Assembly (NCBI GenBank): GCA_014238345.1
Contig: JABABF010000160.1
Location: 1 to 14,523 of the forward strand
Source of the DNA: Gammaproteobacteria bacterium
GTDB taxonomy: Bacteria; Pseudomonadota; Gammaproteobacteria; JABABF01
Direction: 5' to 3'
DNA: 14,523 nucleotides
The notes under the pieces were generated by a model that made no database searches, had not been told where the DNA came from, and saw only the letters and a program-made list of their open reading frames with translations. Each line of letters begins with the position of its first letter. Position 1 is the stretch's first letter. The position numbers and the translations under genes were made by a program. Below are positions 6,900 to 14,332 of this stretch, piece after piece.

Positions 6900-8555
6900 T
6901 CACTCTCCGGGCAAGATGTGCGGCGTGATGAACACTAGGGTCTCAGTCTTTAGGCTACTGTGGGTTTGACGACGAAACAGCGGCCCCAAAAGCGGTAGGC
7001 TACCGAGTAACGGCACACGCAGCTCAGAGTGCAGTTGTTCCTCGCGCAGTATGCCGCCCAGCACCACGGTCTCTCCGCTACGCGCCAAGACGCTGGTGCG
7101 TAGCTCCGTGGTATCTATGCTGAGCAACGAGCCACCACCTCCCTCCACAGCGCCACCCGGTGCGTCTTGGTTTATCACCAGCTCAAGGAGAATGTGATCA
7201 TCAGCGGTAATGGCTGGGGTCACCTCCAAGCCCAGTACCGCATCCTTGAAGCGCACCGTAGTGCCACCATTGTCAGCGGATTCCTGAAAGGGGATCTGGG
7301 TACCCGAGCGTACCGTGGCCGTCTGTCGATCACCCGTAATGATGCGCGGACGGGCGATTACCTCGCCCAAACCCTTGCTCTCTAGCGCCGCCAAGGCCAG
7401 GGATAGCCACGCTGAATTGCTGGCCACACCAATGCCCAAGCCAGCTGGAGCACCACCAAAATCCACCGCCCGACCGACCGCGCTCTCGCCGATCAGATCG
7501 CCTTGGAGGGAGCCGCGCAACAGCGCCTGCACACTCTCGTCATCAGCTCCCAAGCCCACCGAGCTACCGCCCAAACGGCCGACCCCCGCAACCCGCCAAC
7601 GCACCCCGAGCTGCTCGACGGCATCGGCTCTCACCATCGCGATGCGCGCCTCTATTGATACTTGTCTCACTGGCACATCGGCCAATACCGCCAATTTTCG
7701 CAGCTGCCTGCGTTGCGCGTCATCGCCACGCAAAAACAGCATGTTGGTGCGCGCATCCGCCGCCACATGCCCACCCTTAACAGCGGCGCGCAATAGCTGC
7801 GCCACATCATCTGCAACAGCAAAACGCAACACTAAACTCAGCACTTCTTCATCCTGTTGATGCCCTGTTGTGCGCCGCCTCACACGCAAAAGCTGCCCAT
7901 CTTGGTGCGCCTCAAGAGCATGTTGCTCCAGCAACACTCCCCAAGCCTGCTCCCATGGCACAGCGGCCAAACGCAACATCACCCGACCATCGAGCTCGGA
8001 CTCCAGCACCAAATTCATCCCGCGTAGTTCAGCCAGCTGATACAGCAGTGGGCGCAGCGCGACATCGCGCAGTTCCAAATCCCAGAAGCCTTTGCGCCCG
8101 GCCGACAACGGAGCCAACGCCACACGGCGCAGACCTCCATTGGCAGTGCTGAGCAGATGCCAGCGCCGCGTTCCATGGCGCAACAAGCCGACCACCGTGC
8201 CGCCAGCTTTTTGGGTGGAGGATGCCGGCGGCGGCAAAAATGGGGAACTCAACTCAGTGGACGCAGAGCCGACACTTGATGACAGCTCGAGTGACTGTGC
8301 CGCCAATGAGGACGGGCAACACCACACCAGCCAGCCCCAGCACCATAGACACCGCATAGAGCGGCTCGGTAGCAAAGTGCTGGCACTCCAGTGATGCCTA
8401 CAACTAAATAATGCGGCCAGACGAGCCCTCCCCTCACTTGCAGAATGTGCACCGCGACGTACTGCCGACCCTAGCGACAACAGCATCTGCGCGACGCTGG
8501 CGACCTGCGTGGTGACCATCGGACTCACCACGGCCATGCCCGCTACACCCGTCAT
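6900..8555 (-). CDS. pilQ: Type IV pilus / DNA-uptake secretin PilQ (HofQ-like) with N-terminal PilP-like segment
   Basis: An outer-membrane secretin forms the channel for a pilus or for incoming DNA. From ATG 8555 (551 residues): an STN/N0 domain at about 157-228 (LELRDVALRPLLYQLAEL, VPWEQAW), a secretin N1 domain at about 237-300, and the secretin barrel at about 338-549 with the signature VPLLGSLPLLGPLF (514-527). AMIN domains are absent, as in HofQ. Before the STN domain come a Trp/Cys-rich signal peptide (67-87, CLWCWGWLVWCC), a PFLPPP linker (105-110) and GGTVVGLLRHGTRRW...GGLRRVAL (118-147), which resembles the PilP/HofP 'DPFxPP' plus HR beta domain. I therefore infer a PilP-PilQ fusion. 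The ATG overlaps the pilO stop by one base (TGATG), but the signal peptide begins 66 codons later, so translation might instead start near ATG 8357. A Shine-Dalgarno-like GAGGGGAGGG at 8435-8426 precedes an in-frame CTG. Confidence 0.88.
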   Translation of the reverse strand: MTGVAGMAVVSPMVTTQVASVAQMLLSLGSAVRRGAHSASEGRARLAALFSCRHHWSASTLLPSRSMRCLWCWGWLVWCCPSSLAAQSLELSSSVGSASTELSSPFLPPPASSTQKAGGTVVGLLRHGTRRWHLLSTANGGLRRVALAPLSAGRKGFWDLELRDVALRPLLYQLAELRGMNLVLESELDGRVMLRLAAVPWEQAWGVLLEQHALEAHQDGQLLRVRRRTTGHQQDEEVLSLVLRFAVADDVAQLLRAAVKGGHVAADARTNMLFLRGDDAQRRQLRKLAVLADVPVRQVSIEARIAMVRADAVEQLGVRWRVAGVGRLGGSSVGLGADDESVQALLRGSLQGDLIGESAVGRAVDFGGAPAGLGIGVASNSAWLSLALAALESKGLGEVIARPRIITGDRQTATVRSGTQIPFQESADNGGTTVRFKDAVLGLEVTPAITADDHILLELVINQDAPGGAVEGGGGSLLSIDTTELRTSVLARSGETVVLGGILREEQLHSELRVPLLGSLPLLGPLFRRQTHSSLKTETLVFITPHILPGE

Positions 8556-9091
8556 CAATTCGAACTCAACTCACAACAGACCACCAGCTCGGCCTGGAGC
8601 CGCAACATCTCTGGAGTCGCCGTGGACTCTGCTGGAGCCAAGTGGAACCAACGCGGTGCCACCGGCCACGGCAGTGCGCCGAGGTGGAGGAACAACTCGG
8701 CAACAGCGTTGTAACCCCCGGCAGCAGACAACCGTAGCACAGCGGCCACACCTTCCCCCCGAGTCGCTAGCGGAGCGGCGACGAGGCGCTCAAGTCGCAG
8801 GCCACCGCGCTCAACTGCAGCGGCGACACCCGCCCACAGGGCAGCTGAATCCACGCTTGGCACCACCTCCGGCTCTGGTGCTTCTGGCAACGGCGAGGCG
8901 GCTCGGGTAGCACCCTCGCGCACCAAACGCCCCGCCTCGGCCTGCTCGCGCAACAATGCGCGCTGCGCTGGCCAGACCCACAAGGCGACACCCAACGCTA
9001 GCGAGCACAGAAAAATTGACCCCAATAGCCATTGCGGGTGCCGCCGCCAATTGGCAGCGGGGCGGGGCCAAGTATCAACGGTCGCTCTCAT
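8555..9091 (-). CDS. pilO: PilO-like pilus assembly protein (short, HofO-like)
   Basis: A 178-residue bitopic inner-membrane protein identified mainly by position and architecture. It has a basic N-terminus (WRRHPQ), one membrane helix at about 21-43 (WLLGSIFLCSLALGVALWVW), a short helical/proline-rich periplasmic stretch (44-82), and a C-terminal region with ferredoxin-like alternation (about 95-175: LWAGVAAAVERGGLRLERL, YNAVAELFLHLGALPW, LRLQAELVV). PilO normally forms heterodimers with PilN through such a domain and aligns the platform with PilP and the secretin. Usual PilO is about 205-215 residues, so this one is shorter and closer to HofO. The start ATG overlaps the pilMN stop (ATGA), and the stop overlaps the secretin start (TGATG), so all three genes are coupled. 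Direct sequence signatures are weak; confidence rests on context. Confidence 0.75.
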   Translation of the reverse strand: MRATVDTWPRPAANWRRHPQWLLGSIFLCSLALGVALWVWPAQRALLREQAEAGRLVREGATRAASPLPEAPEPEVVPSVDSAALWAGVAAAVERGGLRLERLVAAPLATRGEGVAAVLRLSAAGGYNAVAELFLHLGALPWPVAPRWFHLAPAESTATPEMLRLQAELVVCCELSSN

Positions 9092-10449
9092 TGGGAACGG
9101 CGCTCCACTTCATCCACCTCTGGCGACAGCGACATTTCCAACACAAAGCGTTGTGTAGCAGCTGCGGGAGCGCCGGACGCGTGCGACTGTAGCGACTGTA
9201 ACTGACGCAATTCGACCTTCCCGAACAGCGGCTGGGCATCTAAACGCTTGATCAACTGCGATACCGAAGCCAGATAGTCGCTATGTCCCTCCAGCTGAAA
9301 CAACCCGTCCCGTAGCTCGATGCGCTGGTAGCTGACACCCACTGGACGTACGGCGGCGAGAGGAGCCCACAGTGCCATCGCCCGCTGCTGAGCCCGATGC
9401 CAACGACGGTGATGACCCCCCACCACTCTGTTCACCGCCAGCTCGTTTGCACGACGCAGCTGATCACTGTGTGCACGTTGATGCCGCTGAGCGAGTTGGC
9501 GGTGTTGCACGGCGTTATCTTCCGACTGTAGCAATCCGCCGCGTTGCAGGGTGCTGCGCGCCGTCAGCGCAACACCTTGGCCAAGCAGTAGCAGTGTCAC
9601 CGCCGCAGCAAGTAGCCAGCCGTCGGCACGCCGACGGCGATGGAGACGCCACGGCAATAGATTGTGCCCACCACCCGCAGCGAGACCCACAGCCAATCGC
9701 CAATCGGCCCACCGCTCGCCATCACTTTGACCCGGCATCTCTACGGCCCCCAACAGCTGTAGCCCTCCAGACAACAACCGCTCCCCACCCCGCTCAGCTG
9801 AGAGCGCTGGTACCAGTTTGTTGAGCCGCAACCCAACCGCACGTGCCAGCTCCAGCGGAGCCCGATATTCGTCGCGATGGCACACTGCCAGTTCCAACCA
9901 CCGAGCCGGTGCCGACCCGAACGCAGCCACGCTATCCGCCGGGTGGCCGCCCGCCCCCACAGCCGCTGTCGCCAAACCCTGTGCAGAACCAGTACCCACC
10001 TTGATGTATGCCGGCTCTTCCCTAAGCACGGTGCGAACCATGCTGTCCCCCATCGACTCCTCGACCGCCTCAGCCTCCAATAGCACATAGTCCAGCGCCA
10101 GCTCAACCGGCGGCAACGGCACCAGACACTCGGCCTCGGCCAGCAATGCCAGCGCCAATTCTTCTTCGCTCAGCGCCTCGCTGACCTTGAGTTGACGCCG
10201 TGTCACCACCGTTTCCGGCAAAGCCATTGACACCGAGCGCGGCACGCTGGACAGCTGTTGCAAGGCTTTTGAGAGCTGTTGCGGCAGTGGCTCGCCTGGC
10301 TCCAACGGCCACGCCACACACTCACAAGAGTGCGGCGACGCACCGCGGCGCTGTGGTTGTAGCGCCGCAAGGCGCAGGATCCCCCCCGTGGCATCTACCG
10401 TCACTCCCAGCGACAGCGCCGAGCGACACCCGCCTGACCCGCTCCACAT
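9088..10449 (-). CDS. PilM-PilN fusion protein, pilus assembly platform
   Basis: One 453-residue frame contains two proteins that are usually separate. Residues 1-258 resemble a reduced PilM/HofM: SLGVTVDATGGILRLAAL (13-30), a SEEELALALLAEAECLVPLP block (94-113), and HRDEYRAPLELARAVGLRLNKL (191-212), ending RLAVGLAAG, which matches the usual PilM C-terminal 'xALGLALR'. Three residues later comes NLLPWR (263-268), the conserved PilN N-terminus that docks into PilM. PilN features follow: a basic stretch, one membrane helix (276-296), a charged coiled-coil-like part (300-350), and a ferredoxin-like periplasmic domain (about 370-445: YQRIELRDGLFQLEGHSDY). The ATP-binding second half of a canonical PilM is missing. 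The ATG at 10449 has AAGG 6 bases upstream (10459-10456). There is no stop or frameshift between halves. The fusion call is strong for PilN and moderate for PilM. Confidence 0.85.
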   Translation of the reverse strand: MWSGSGGCRSALSLGVTVDATGGILRLAALQPQRRGASPHSCECVAWPLEPGEPLPQQLSKALQQLSSVPRSVSMALPETVVTRRQLKVSEALSEEELALALLAEAECLVPLPPVELALDYVLLEAEAVEESMGDSMVRTVLREEPAYIKVGTGSAQGLATAAVGAGGHPADSVAAFGSAPARWLELAVCHRDEYRAPLELARAVGLRLNKLVPALSAERGGERLLSGGLQLLGAVEMPGQSDGERWADWRLAVGLAAGGGHNLLPWRLHRRRRADGWLLAAAVTLLLLGQGVALTARSTLQRGGLLQSEDNAVQHRQLAQRHQRAHSDQLRRANELAVNRVVGGHHRRWHRAQQRAMALWAPLAAVRPVGVSYQRIELRDGLFQLEGHSDYLASVSQLIKRLDAQPLFGKVELRQLQSLQSHASGAPAAATQRFVLEMSLSPEVDEVERRSQ

Positions 10450-10469
10450 AAAACACCTTCGCAGCCCAC

Positions 10470-10496
10470 TTGGCGGCTCCCCAATCCCCCTATAAT
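10470..10496 (+). promoter_or_regulatory. Candidate ponA promoter in the pilMN/ponA divergent gap
   Basis: A perfect -10 box TATAAT (10491-10496) lies 38 bases before the ponA GTG, with TTGGCG (10470-10475; 4/6) as a -35 after a short 15-base spacer. The transcript would start near 10503. The whole divergent gap is only 85 bases, so the pilMN promoter must overlap this region on the other strand, but I see no convincing one. Confidence 0.5.
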
Positions 10497-10534
10497 CTAA
10501 TGAAGAATAGCTCTAGAAACTGGATCAAATAGGG

Positions 10535-13051
10535 GTGCGGAAAATTCCTTTTGGCACGACCACCAAGCGCTGGCGAGGGCTACAGCTATCCATAATGCTG
10601 GCACATGTCGGCCTTGCTAGCCTGTGCGCTGGTCTGTTGATGCTAGCTGGCACTTGGTTGTACCTGAGCCCGCAGCTGCCCTCGGTGTCTGCACTACGCG
10701 ACATCGAGCTGCAAATCCCGATGCGGGTCTATTCACACGATGGCCTGCTAATCGGAGAATTTGGGGAAAAGCGTCGTATCCCAGCCGCCTACCACGAACT
10801 CCCACAGCAGTTGATCAATGCCTTCCTGACTGCAGAGGACGATCGCTTCCTTAGCCATCCCGGTGTTGATGTCACCAGCCTGTTGCGTGCCGCGATGGAG
10901 TATCTGAGCAGCGGCGATTTCAAAAGCGGCGGCAGCACCATCACGATGCAAGTCGCGCGCAATTACTTCCTGACGCGAGAGCGCACCATCGCCCGCAAAT
11001 TGAATGAGATTCTGCTGGCGTTGCAGATAGAGCGGGAATTGCCTAAAGCGGACATATTGTTGCTGTATATCAACAAAATTTATCTGGGACACCGCGCCTA
11101 CGGGGCGGCGGCCGCCGCCCAAGTGTACTATGGCAAAAACTTGGCCGAGCTGACGCTGGCCGAGTGTGCCATGATCGCCAGCCTTCCCAAAGCTCCGTCG
11201 GCGGTCAATCCGCTGAGCAACCCCAGCCAAGCGCTGTTGCGCCGCAACTGGATACTCGACCGCATGTACGCCTTAGCACATATTGATGAAGCGGCTTGGC
11301 TTGAGGCCAAGACCGCACCCATCACCGCTAGCCGCCATGGATCTCCCATCGAGCTGGAAGCTCGCTATGTGGCAGAAATCGCTCGTCAAAAGGCGATCCA
11401 TATCTTTGGGCTAAGCGCCTACACACGTGGTCTGCGAGTATTCACTTCCGTTGACAGCCGCCACCAACAGGCCGCACAACGGGCGGTGACCAAAGGACTC
11501 CAACACTACGACCAACGCCATGGTTACCGCAAAACCTCAGCGTTGCTCCATCCGCCATCTGCAGATGGCTCGCCGGGGGAGCCCGTGCGACTAGAAGACG
11601 GGGTACAAAGCTGGCTGAGCGCCTTGGCGCAACACGAATCCGTGTCAATATGGCAGCCCGCCGTAGTCATTGAGTCCACCGCACGACACCTCATTGCCCT
11701 GCGACGCAATGGCGAGCAGGTCACCCTCAACTGGAATCAAGGGTTATCCAAAGCCGCGCCGTACATCGACGAGAACCGTACTGGTCGACCCCCTAAACAG
11801 GCCGCCGATGTCGCACTCCCTGGTGACTTGGTGTGGCTGTGGCAAGAAGAGCACGACGAGGACACCAAAAACGCTGAGGACAGTGATTGGCAGTTGGGGC
11901 AAATACCCCAAGTACAGGGTGCGCTGGTATCGATGGATGCCAGCAACGGAGCCATCCGCGCCATGGTGGGTGGCCTTGATTTTAGACACCACAACTTCAA
12001 TCACGTCACTCAGGGAAGGCGCCAACCTGGCTCCGGCTTCAAGCCCTTTATCTATGCGGCAGGGCTGGCCAACGGACTGAGTGCCGCCAGTGTGTTCAAC
12101 GACGCTCCAGTGGTGTTTGAAGATGAGTTGCTTGAAGATTTCTGGCGGCCAGCCAATGCCAGTGGACGCTTCAGCGGCCCAACACGGCTACGTGTGGCAC
12201 TGCGTCACTCACGCAACTTGGTATCGGTGCGCCTACTGCGCCATATCGGCATTGGAAAAACCGTGAACTACCTCCAGCGCTTCGGCTTTAACACTGAGGC
12301 AATGCCCCGTGATTTATCGCTGGCGCTGGGTAGTCACGCCATGAAACCACTAGATCTCTGCACCGCCTATGCCAGCTTGGCCAACGGCGGCTACCGCGTC
12401 TCGCCACACCTCATCCAACGAGTTGAGACAGCGGAGCAACGCACTATTTTCCAGATGGCTCCCGCTGTGGTGCCGAGCCAAGCCAATGCCTCAACCACCG
12501 GGGTCACTACGGGCTCGCTGGCTCCGCGCATACTCGACAAACGGGTTGCCTACATCTTGGATCACATGTTGCAGGATGTGGTTCAGAACGGCACCGGGCG
12601 ACGGGCGCGAGCCTTGCAGCGCAACGATTTGGCTGGCAAGACGGGAACCACCAACGGGCCGCGCGATGCTTGGTTCTCCGGCTATCACCCGCAGTTGACA
12701 GCTGTCACTTGGGTCGGCTTCGACCAAAACCATCTGCTCGGCTCACGCGAACACGGGGCAGCGACCGCACTACCGATCTGGATCGACTATATGCGCGAAG
12801 CCTTGACCGAACTACCAGTGCAACCGCGAGAGGCTCCTGACAACCTAGTGGTGGTGCGCATAGACCCAAATACTGGCAAGCCAGTTGCTCCAGGACAGGA
12901 AAGCAGTGTATTTGAAGTGTTCCGAAAGGAAAACGCCCCGCAGCTAGGCACAGGCAATGACATTGCCGAATCCAGTAGCCCGCCTGAAGAGCCGCCGCGG
13001 AACGCCGCCCAGTCACAGGAAAACGAGCGCTTGCTCGAAGATCTGTTCTGA
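10535..13051 (+). CDS. mrcA/ponA: Penicillin-binding protein 1A (bifunctional transglycosylase/transpeptidase)
   Basis: An 838-residue class A PBP, which polymerises and cross-links peptidoglycan at the outer face of the inner membrane. A cytoplasmic basic tail (KRWRG) is followed by a membrane anchor at about 20-45. The GT51 domain contains TAEDDRFLSHPGVD (99-112) with the catalytic Glu101, GGSTITMQVARNYFL (132-146), and KLNEILLALQIE. An OB-like insert lies at about 320-450. The transpeptidase domain has all three motifs: nucleophile Ser500 in RQPGSGFKPF, SRN (559-561) and KTGT (702-705) in LAGKTGTTNGPRDAW. The C-terminus is a Pro/Glu/Ser-rich tail. The start is GTG: the frame opens only at 10517 after a TAG, and GTG 10535 is its only common start before the anchor. 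The ribosome site is weak (GGA 10 bases upstream). Divergent from the pil cluster, as is common in gammaproteobacteria, and 16 bases from the convergent dprA. Confidence 0.97.
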   Translation: MRKIPFGTTTKRWRGLQLSIMLAHVGLASLCAGLLMLAGTWLYLSPQLPSVSALRDIELQIPMRVYSHDGLLIGEFGEKRRIPAAYHELPQQLINAFLTAEDDRFLSHPGVDVTSLLRAAMEYLSSGDFKSGGSTITMQVARNYFLTRERTIARKLNEILLALQIERELPKADILLLYINKIYLGHRAYGAAAAAQVYYGKNLAELTLAECAMIASLPKAPSAVNPLSNPSQALLRRNWILDRMYALAHIDEAAWLEAKTAPITASRHGSPIELEARYVAEIARQKAIHIFGLSAYTRGLRVFTSVDSRHQQAAQRAVTKGLQHYDQRHGYRKTSALLHPPSADGSPGEPVRLEDGVQSWLSALAQHESVSIWQPAVVIESTARHLIALRRNGEQVTLNWNQGLSKAAPYIDENRTGRPPKQAADVALPGDLVWLWQEEHDEDTKNAEDSDWQLGQIPQVQGALVSMDASNGAIRAMVGGLDFRHHNFNHVTQGRRQPGSGFKPFIYAAGLANGLSAASVFNDAPVVFEDELLEDFWRPANASGRFSGPTRLRVALRHSRNLVSVRLLRHIGIGKTVNYLQRFGFNTEAMPRDLSLALGSHAMKPLDLCTAYASLANGGYRVSPHLIQRVETAEQRTIFQMAPAVVPSQANASTTGVTTGSLAPRILDKRVAYILDHMLQDVVQNGTGRRARALQRNDLAGKTGTTNGPRDAWFSGYHPQLTAVTWVGFDQNHLLGSREHGAATALPIWIDYMREALTELPVQPREAPDNLVVVRIDPNTGKPVAPGQESSVFEVFRKENAPQLGTGNDIAESSSPPEEPPRNAAQSQENERLLEDLF

Positions 13052-13067
13052 GCTAGGTGCCCCCCAC

Positions 13068-14234
13068 TCAACCGACACCACCCGCGTGTGGTTTGCGTAG
13101 ATAGCCGCTGGCCGTGCGCTGTACCAGGCCGCGCAATTCCAGCTCGGCAAGCGCAGCAGAGACCACCGCCGGGGCGAGGCGGCTACGGGCAATCGCCAGA
13201 TCTACCGGAGTCGGCTCGAAGCCCACCGCTTCCAACAGTGCGCGCAAGCCACTGTCCAGTGGCAGCTCATGATCGTTAGACGTGGCGCGCGCAGTCGCCA
13301 TGACGGCGGCCTTCGCTTCAGGTAGCGGCTCAGGGAGCTGAGCTGACAGCTCCGCCAACACATCCTCAGCACATTCAACCAAAGCGGCACCCTCACGAAT
13401 CAGGGCATTAGTGCCGTGCGCCATTGGATTGTGCGGCGAACCCGGCACGGCCAGGACTTCGCGCCCCTGGTCTTGAGCGCAGCGCGCTGTAATTAGCGAA
13501 CCGCTACGGGCAGCAGCCTCAACCACCAGAACGCCCAGTGACAGGCCGCTGATCACCCGGTTCCGACGTGGAAAATTACTGCGCAACGGCGGGCAGCCTA
13601 GCGGAAACTCGGAAACCACCGCACCAGCGGTAGCCAGCTCCTCAGCCAGCTGCCGATGCTCCGGTGGATAGATTCGGTCAAGACCCGCGCCAAGTACCGC
13701 CACACTGCGCCCTCCCACCGCCAGCGCGGCGCGATGAGCCGTGCTATCAATACCGCGGGCGAGGCCGCTGGTAATCACCAGTCCACGGCTCGCCAACGCC
13801 GCCGACAGCGAGCGCGCTAACTCAATGCCCCCCGGTGTCGGGCGGCGACTGCCTACCAACGCCAGCTGTGGAGCCGACAACACACTAGGGTCACCTCGCA
13901 CAAAAAGCAACGGCGGCGGGGTGGGTAGCTCACGCAACGGTAGCGGATAATCCACATCATCCAGCCCCACCAAGGACACTCCCTCCCGCTCCAGCCATAG
14001 GGTGTCGGCATCGCGCTCTCGCTCCCACCTATCCCGCTCTGCACCACCGCCGCGCCAAGTGGTGAGGGCGGCCACTAGCTCTGGCTCGGCTCCGGCGCGT
14101 TGTAGCTCGGCGGGTGTAGCACGCAGGATACCCGTCGCCGTACCGCAAATCTCCAACAAGCGACACAGCACCGCCGGAGTGGTGCCAGGCAAGCGCAAGA
14201 GTAATAGCCAGTCCAGTGCGCGGGAGTCGATCAT
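13068..14234 (-). CDS. dprA: DNA-processing protein DprA (Smf)
   Basis: DprA binds incoming single-stranded DNA during natural transformation and loads RecA on it; homologues occur also in non-transformable bacteria. From ATG 14234 the protein has 388 residues: an N-terminal SAM/HhH-like helical region (about 1-60), then the extended Rossmann domain (about 110-295) with VGSRRPTPGG (127-136), SGLARGIDSTAHRAAL (156-171), AVLGAGLDRIYPPEH, FPRRNRVISGLS (221-232), EAAARSGSLITAR and GREVLAVPGS (257-266). A winged-helix-like C-terminal domain (about 325-378, PVDLAIARSRLAPAVVSAALAELELRGLV) completes the usual layout. A GTG at 14249 would add five residues. I prefer ATG because it gives the common short N-terminus, though neither has a clear ribosome site. 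Upstream lies a 7-bp inverted repeat. It converges with ponA. Confidence 0.95.
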   Translation of the reverse strand: MIDSRALDWLLLLRLPGTTPAVLCRLLEICGTATGILRATPAELQRAGAEPELVAALTTWRGGGAERDRWERERDADTLWLEREGVSLVGLDDVDYPLPLRELPTPPPLLFVRGDPSVLSAPQLALVGSRRPTPGGIELARSLSAALASRGLVITSGLARGIDSTAHRAALAVGGRSVAVLGAGLDRIYPPEHRQLAEELATAGAVVSEFPLGCPPLRSNFPRRNRVISGLSLGVLVVEAAARSGSLITARCAQDQGREVLAVPGSPHNPMAHGTNALIREGAALVECAEDVLAELSAQLPEPLPEAKAAVMATARATSNDHELPLDSGLRALLEAVGFEPTPVDLAIARSRLAPAVVSAALAELELRGLVQRTASGYLRKPHAGGVG

Positions 14235-14303
14235 CAAGGCTGAGATCACACAACAGAAACAACAAGGGGCATTGTCGGGGATGGGCGGGGAAGTAGCTCA
14301 CAT

Positions 14304-14332
14304 CAAATAGGGGGCCAGCGAAGGGCTATTTG
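14304..14332. repeat. Perfect 7-bp inverted repeat upstream of dprA
   Basis: CAAATAG (14304-14310) and CTATTTG (14326-14332) are exact inverted copies separated by 15 bases; the half-site centres are 22 bases apart, about two helical turns. The repeat lies 70-100 bases upstream of the dprA start in non-coding DNA. It could be a dimeric regulator's operator or an RNA hairpin. The left half is part of a 12-base word (ATCAAATAGGGG) that also occurs directly in front of ponA (10524-10535). Confidence 0.4.

Noticed and set aside
6667..6903. 78-codon minus frame in the gap between secretin and aroK
   Set aside because: It overlaps the aroK N-terminal coding region in another frame, is Cys/Arg-rich without motifs, and has no ribosome site.
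3712..7325. Two copies of GCCGTCTG, the core of the neisserial DNA uptake sequence
   Set aside because: Eight-base words are expected by chance at about this frequency, both copies are in coding DNA, and neither extends to the full 10-base signal.
7315..7860. 181-codon open frame on the + strand opposite the secretin gene
   Set aside because: Composition is Ser/Thr/Ala/Pro-rich with no motif, and it lies fully antisense to a gene with clear secretin motifs; it is a high-GC shadow frame.
11744..12025. Minus-strand frames of 60-160 codons across ponA
   Set aside because: Antisense to a fully motif-supported PBP1A and without ribosome sites or recognisable domains.
13072..13098. ACCAC/GTGGT hairpin followed by TTT as a ponA terminator
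   Set aside because: Only a 5-bp stem, short T-run, and located inside the dprA coding end; too weak to call.
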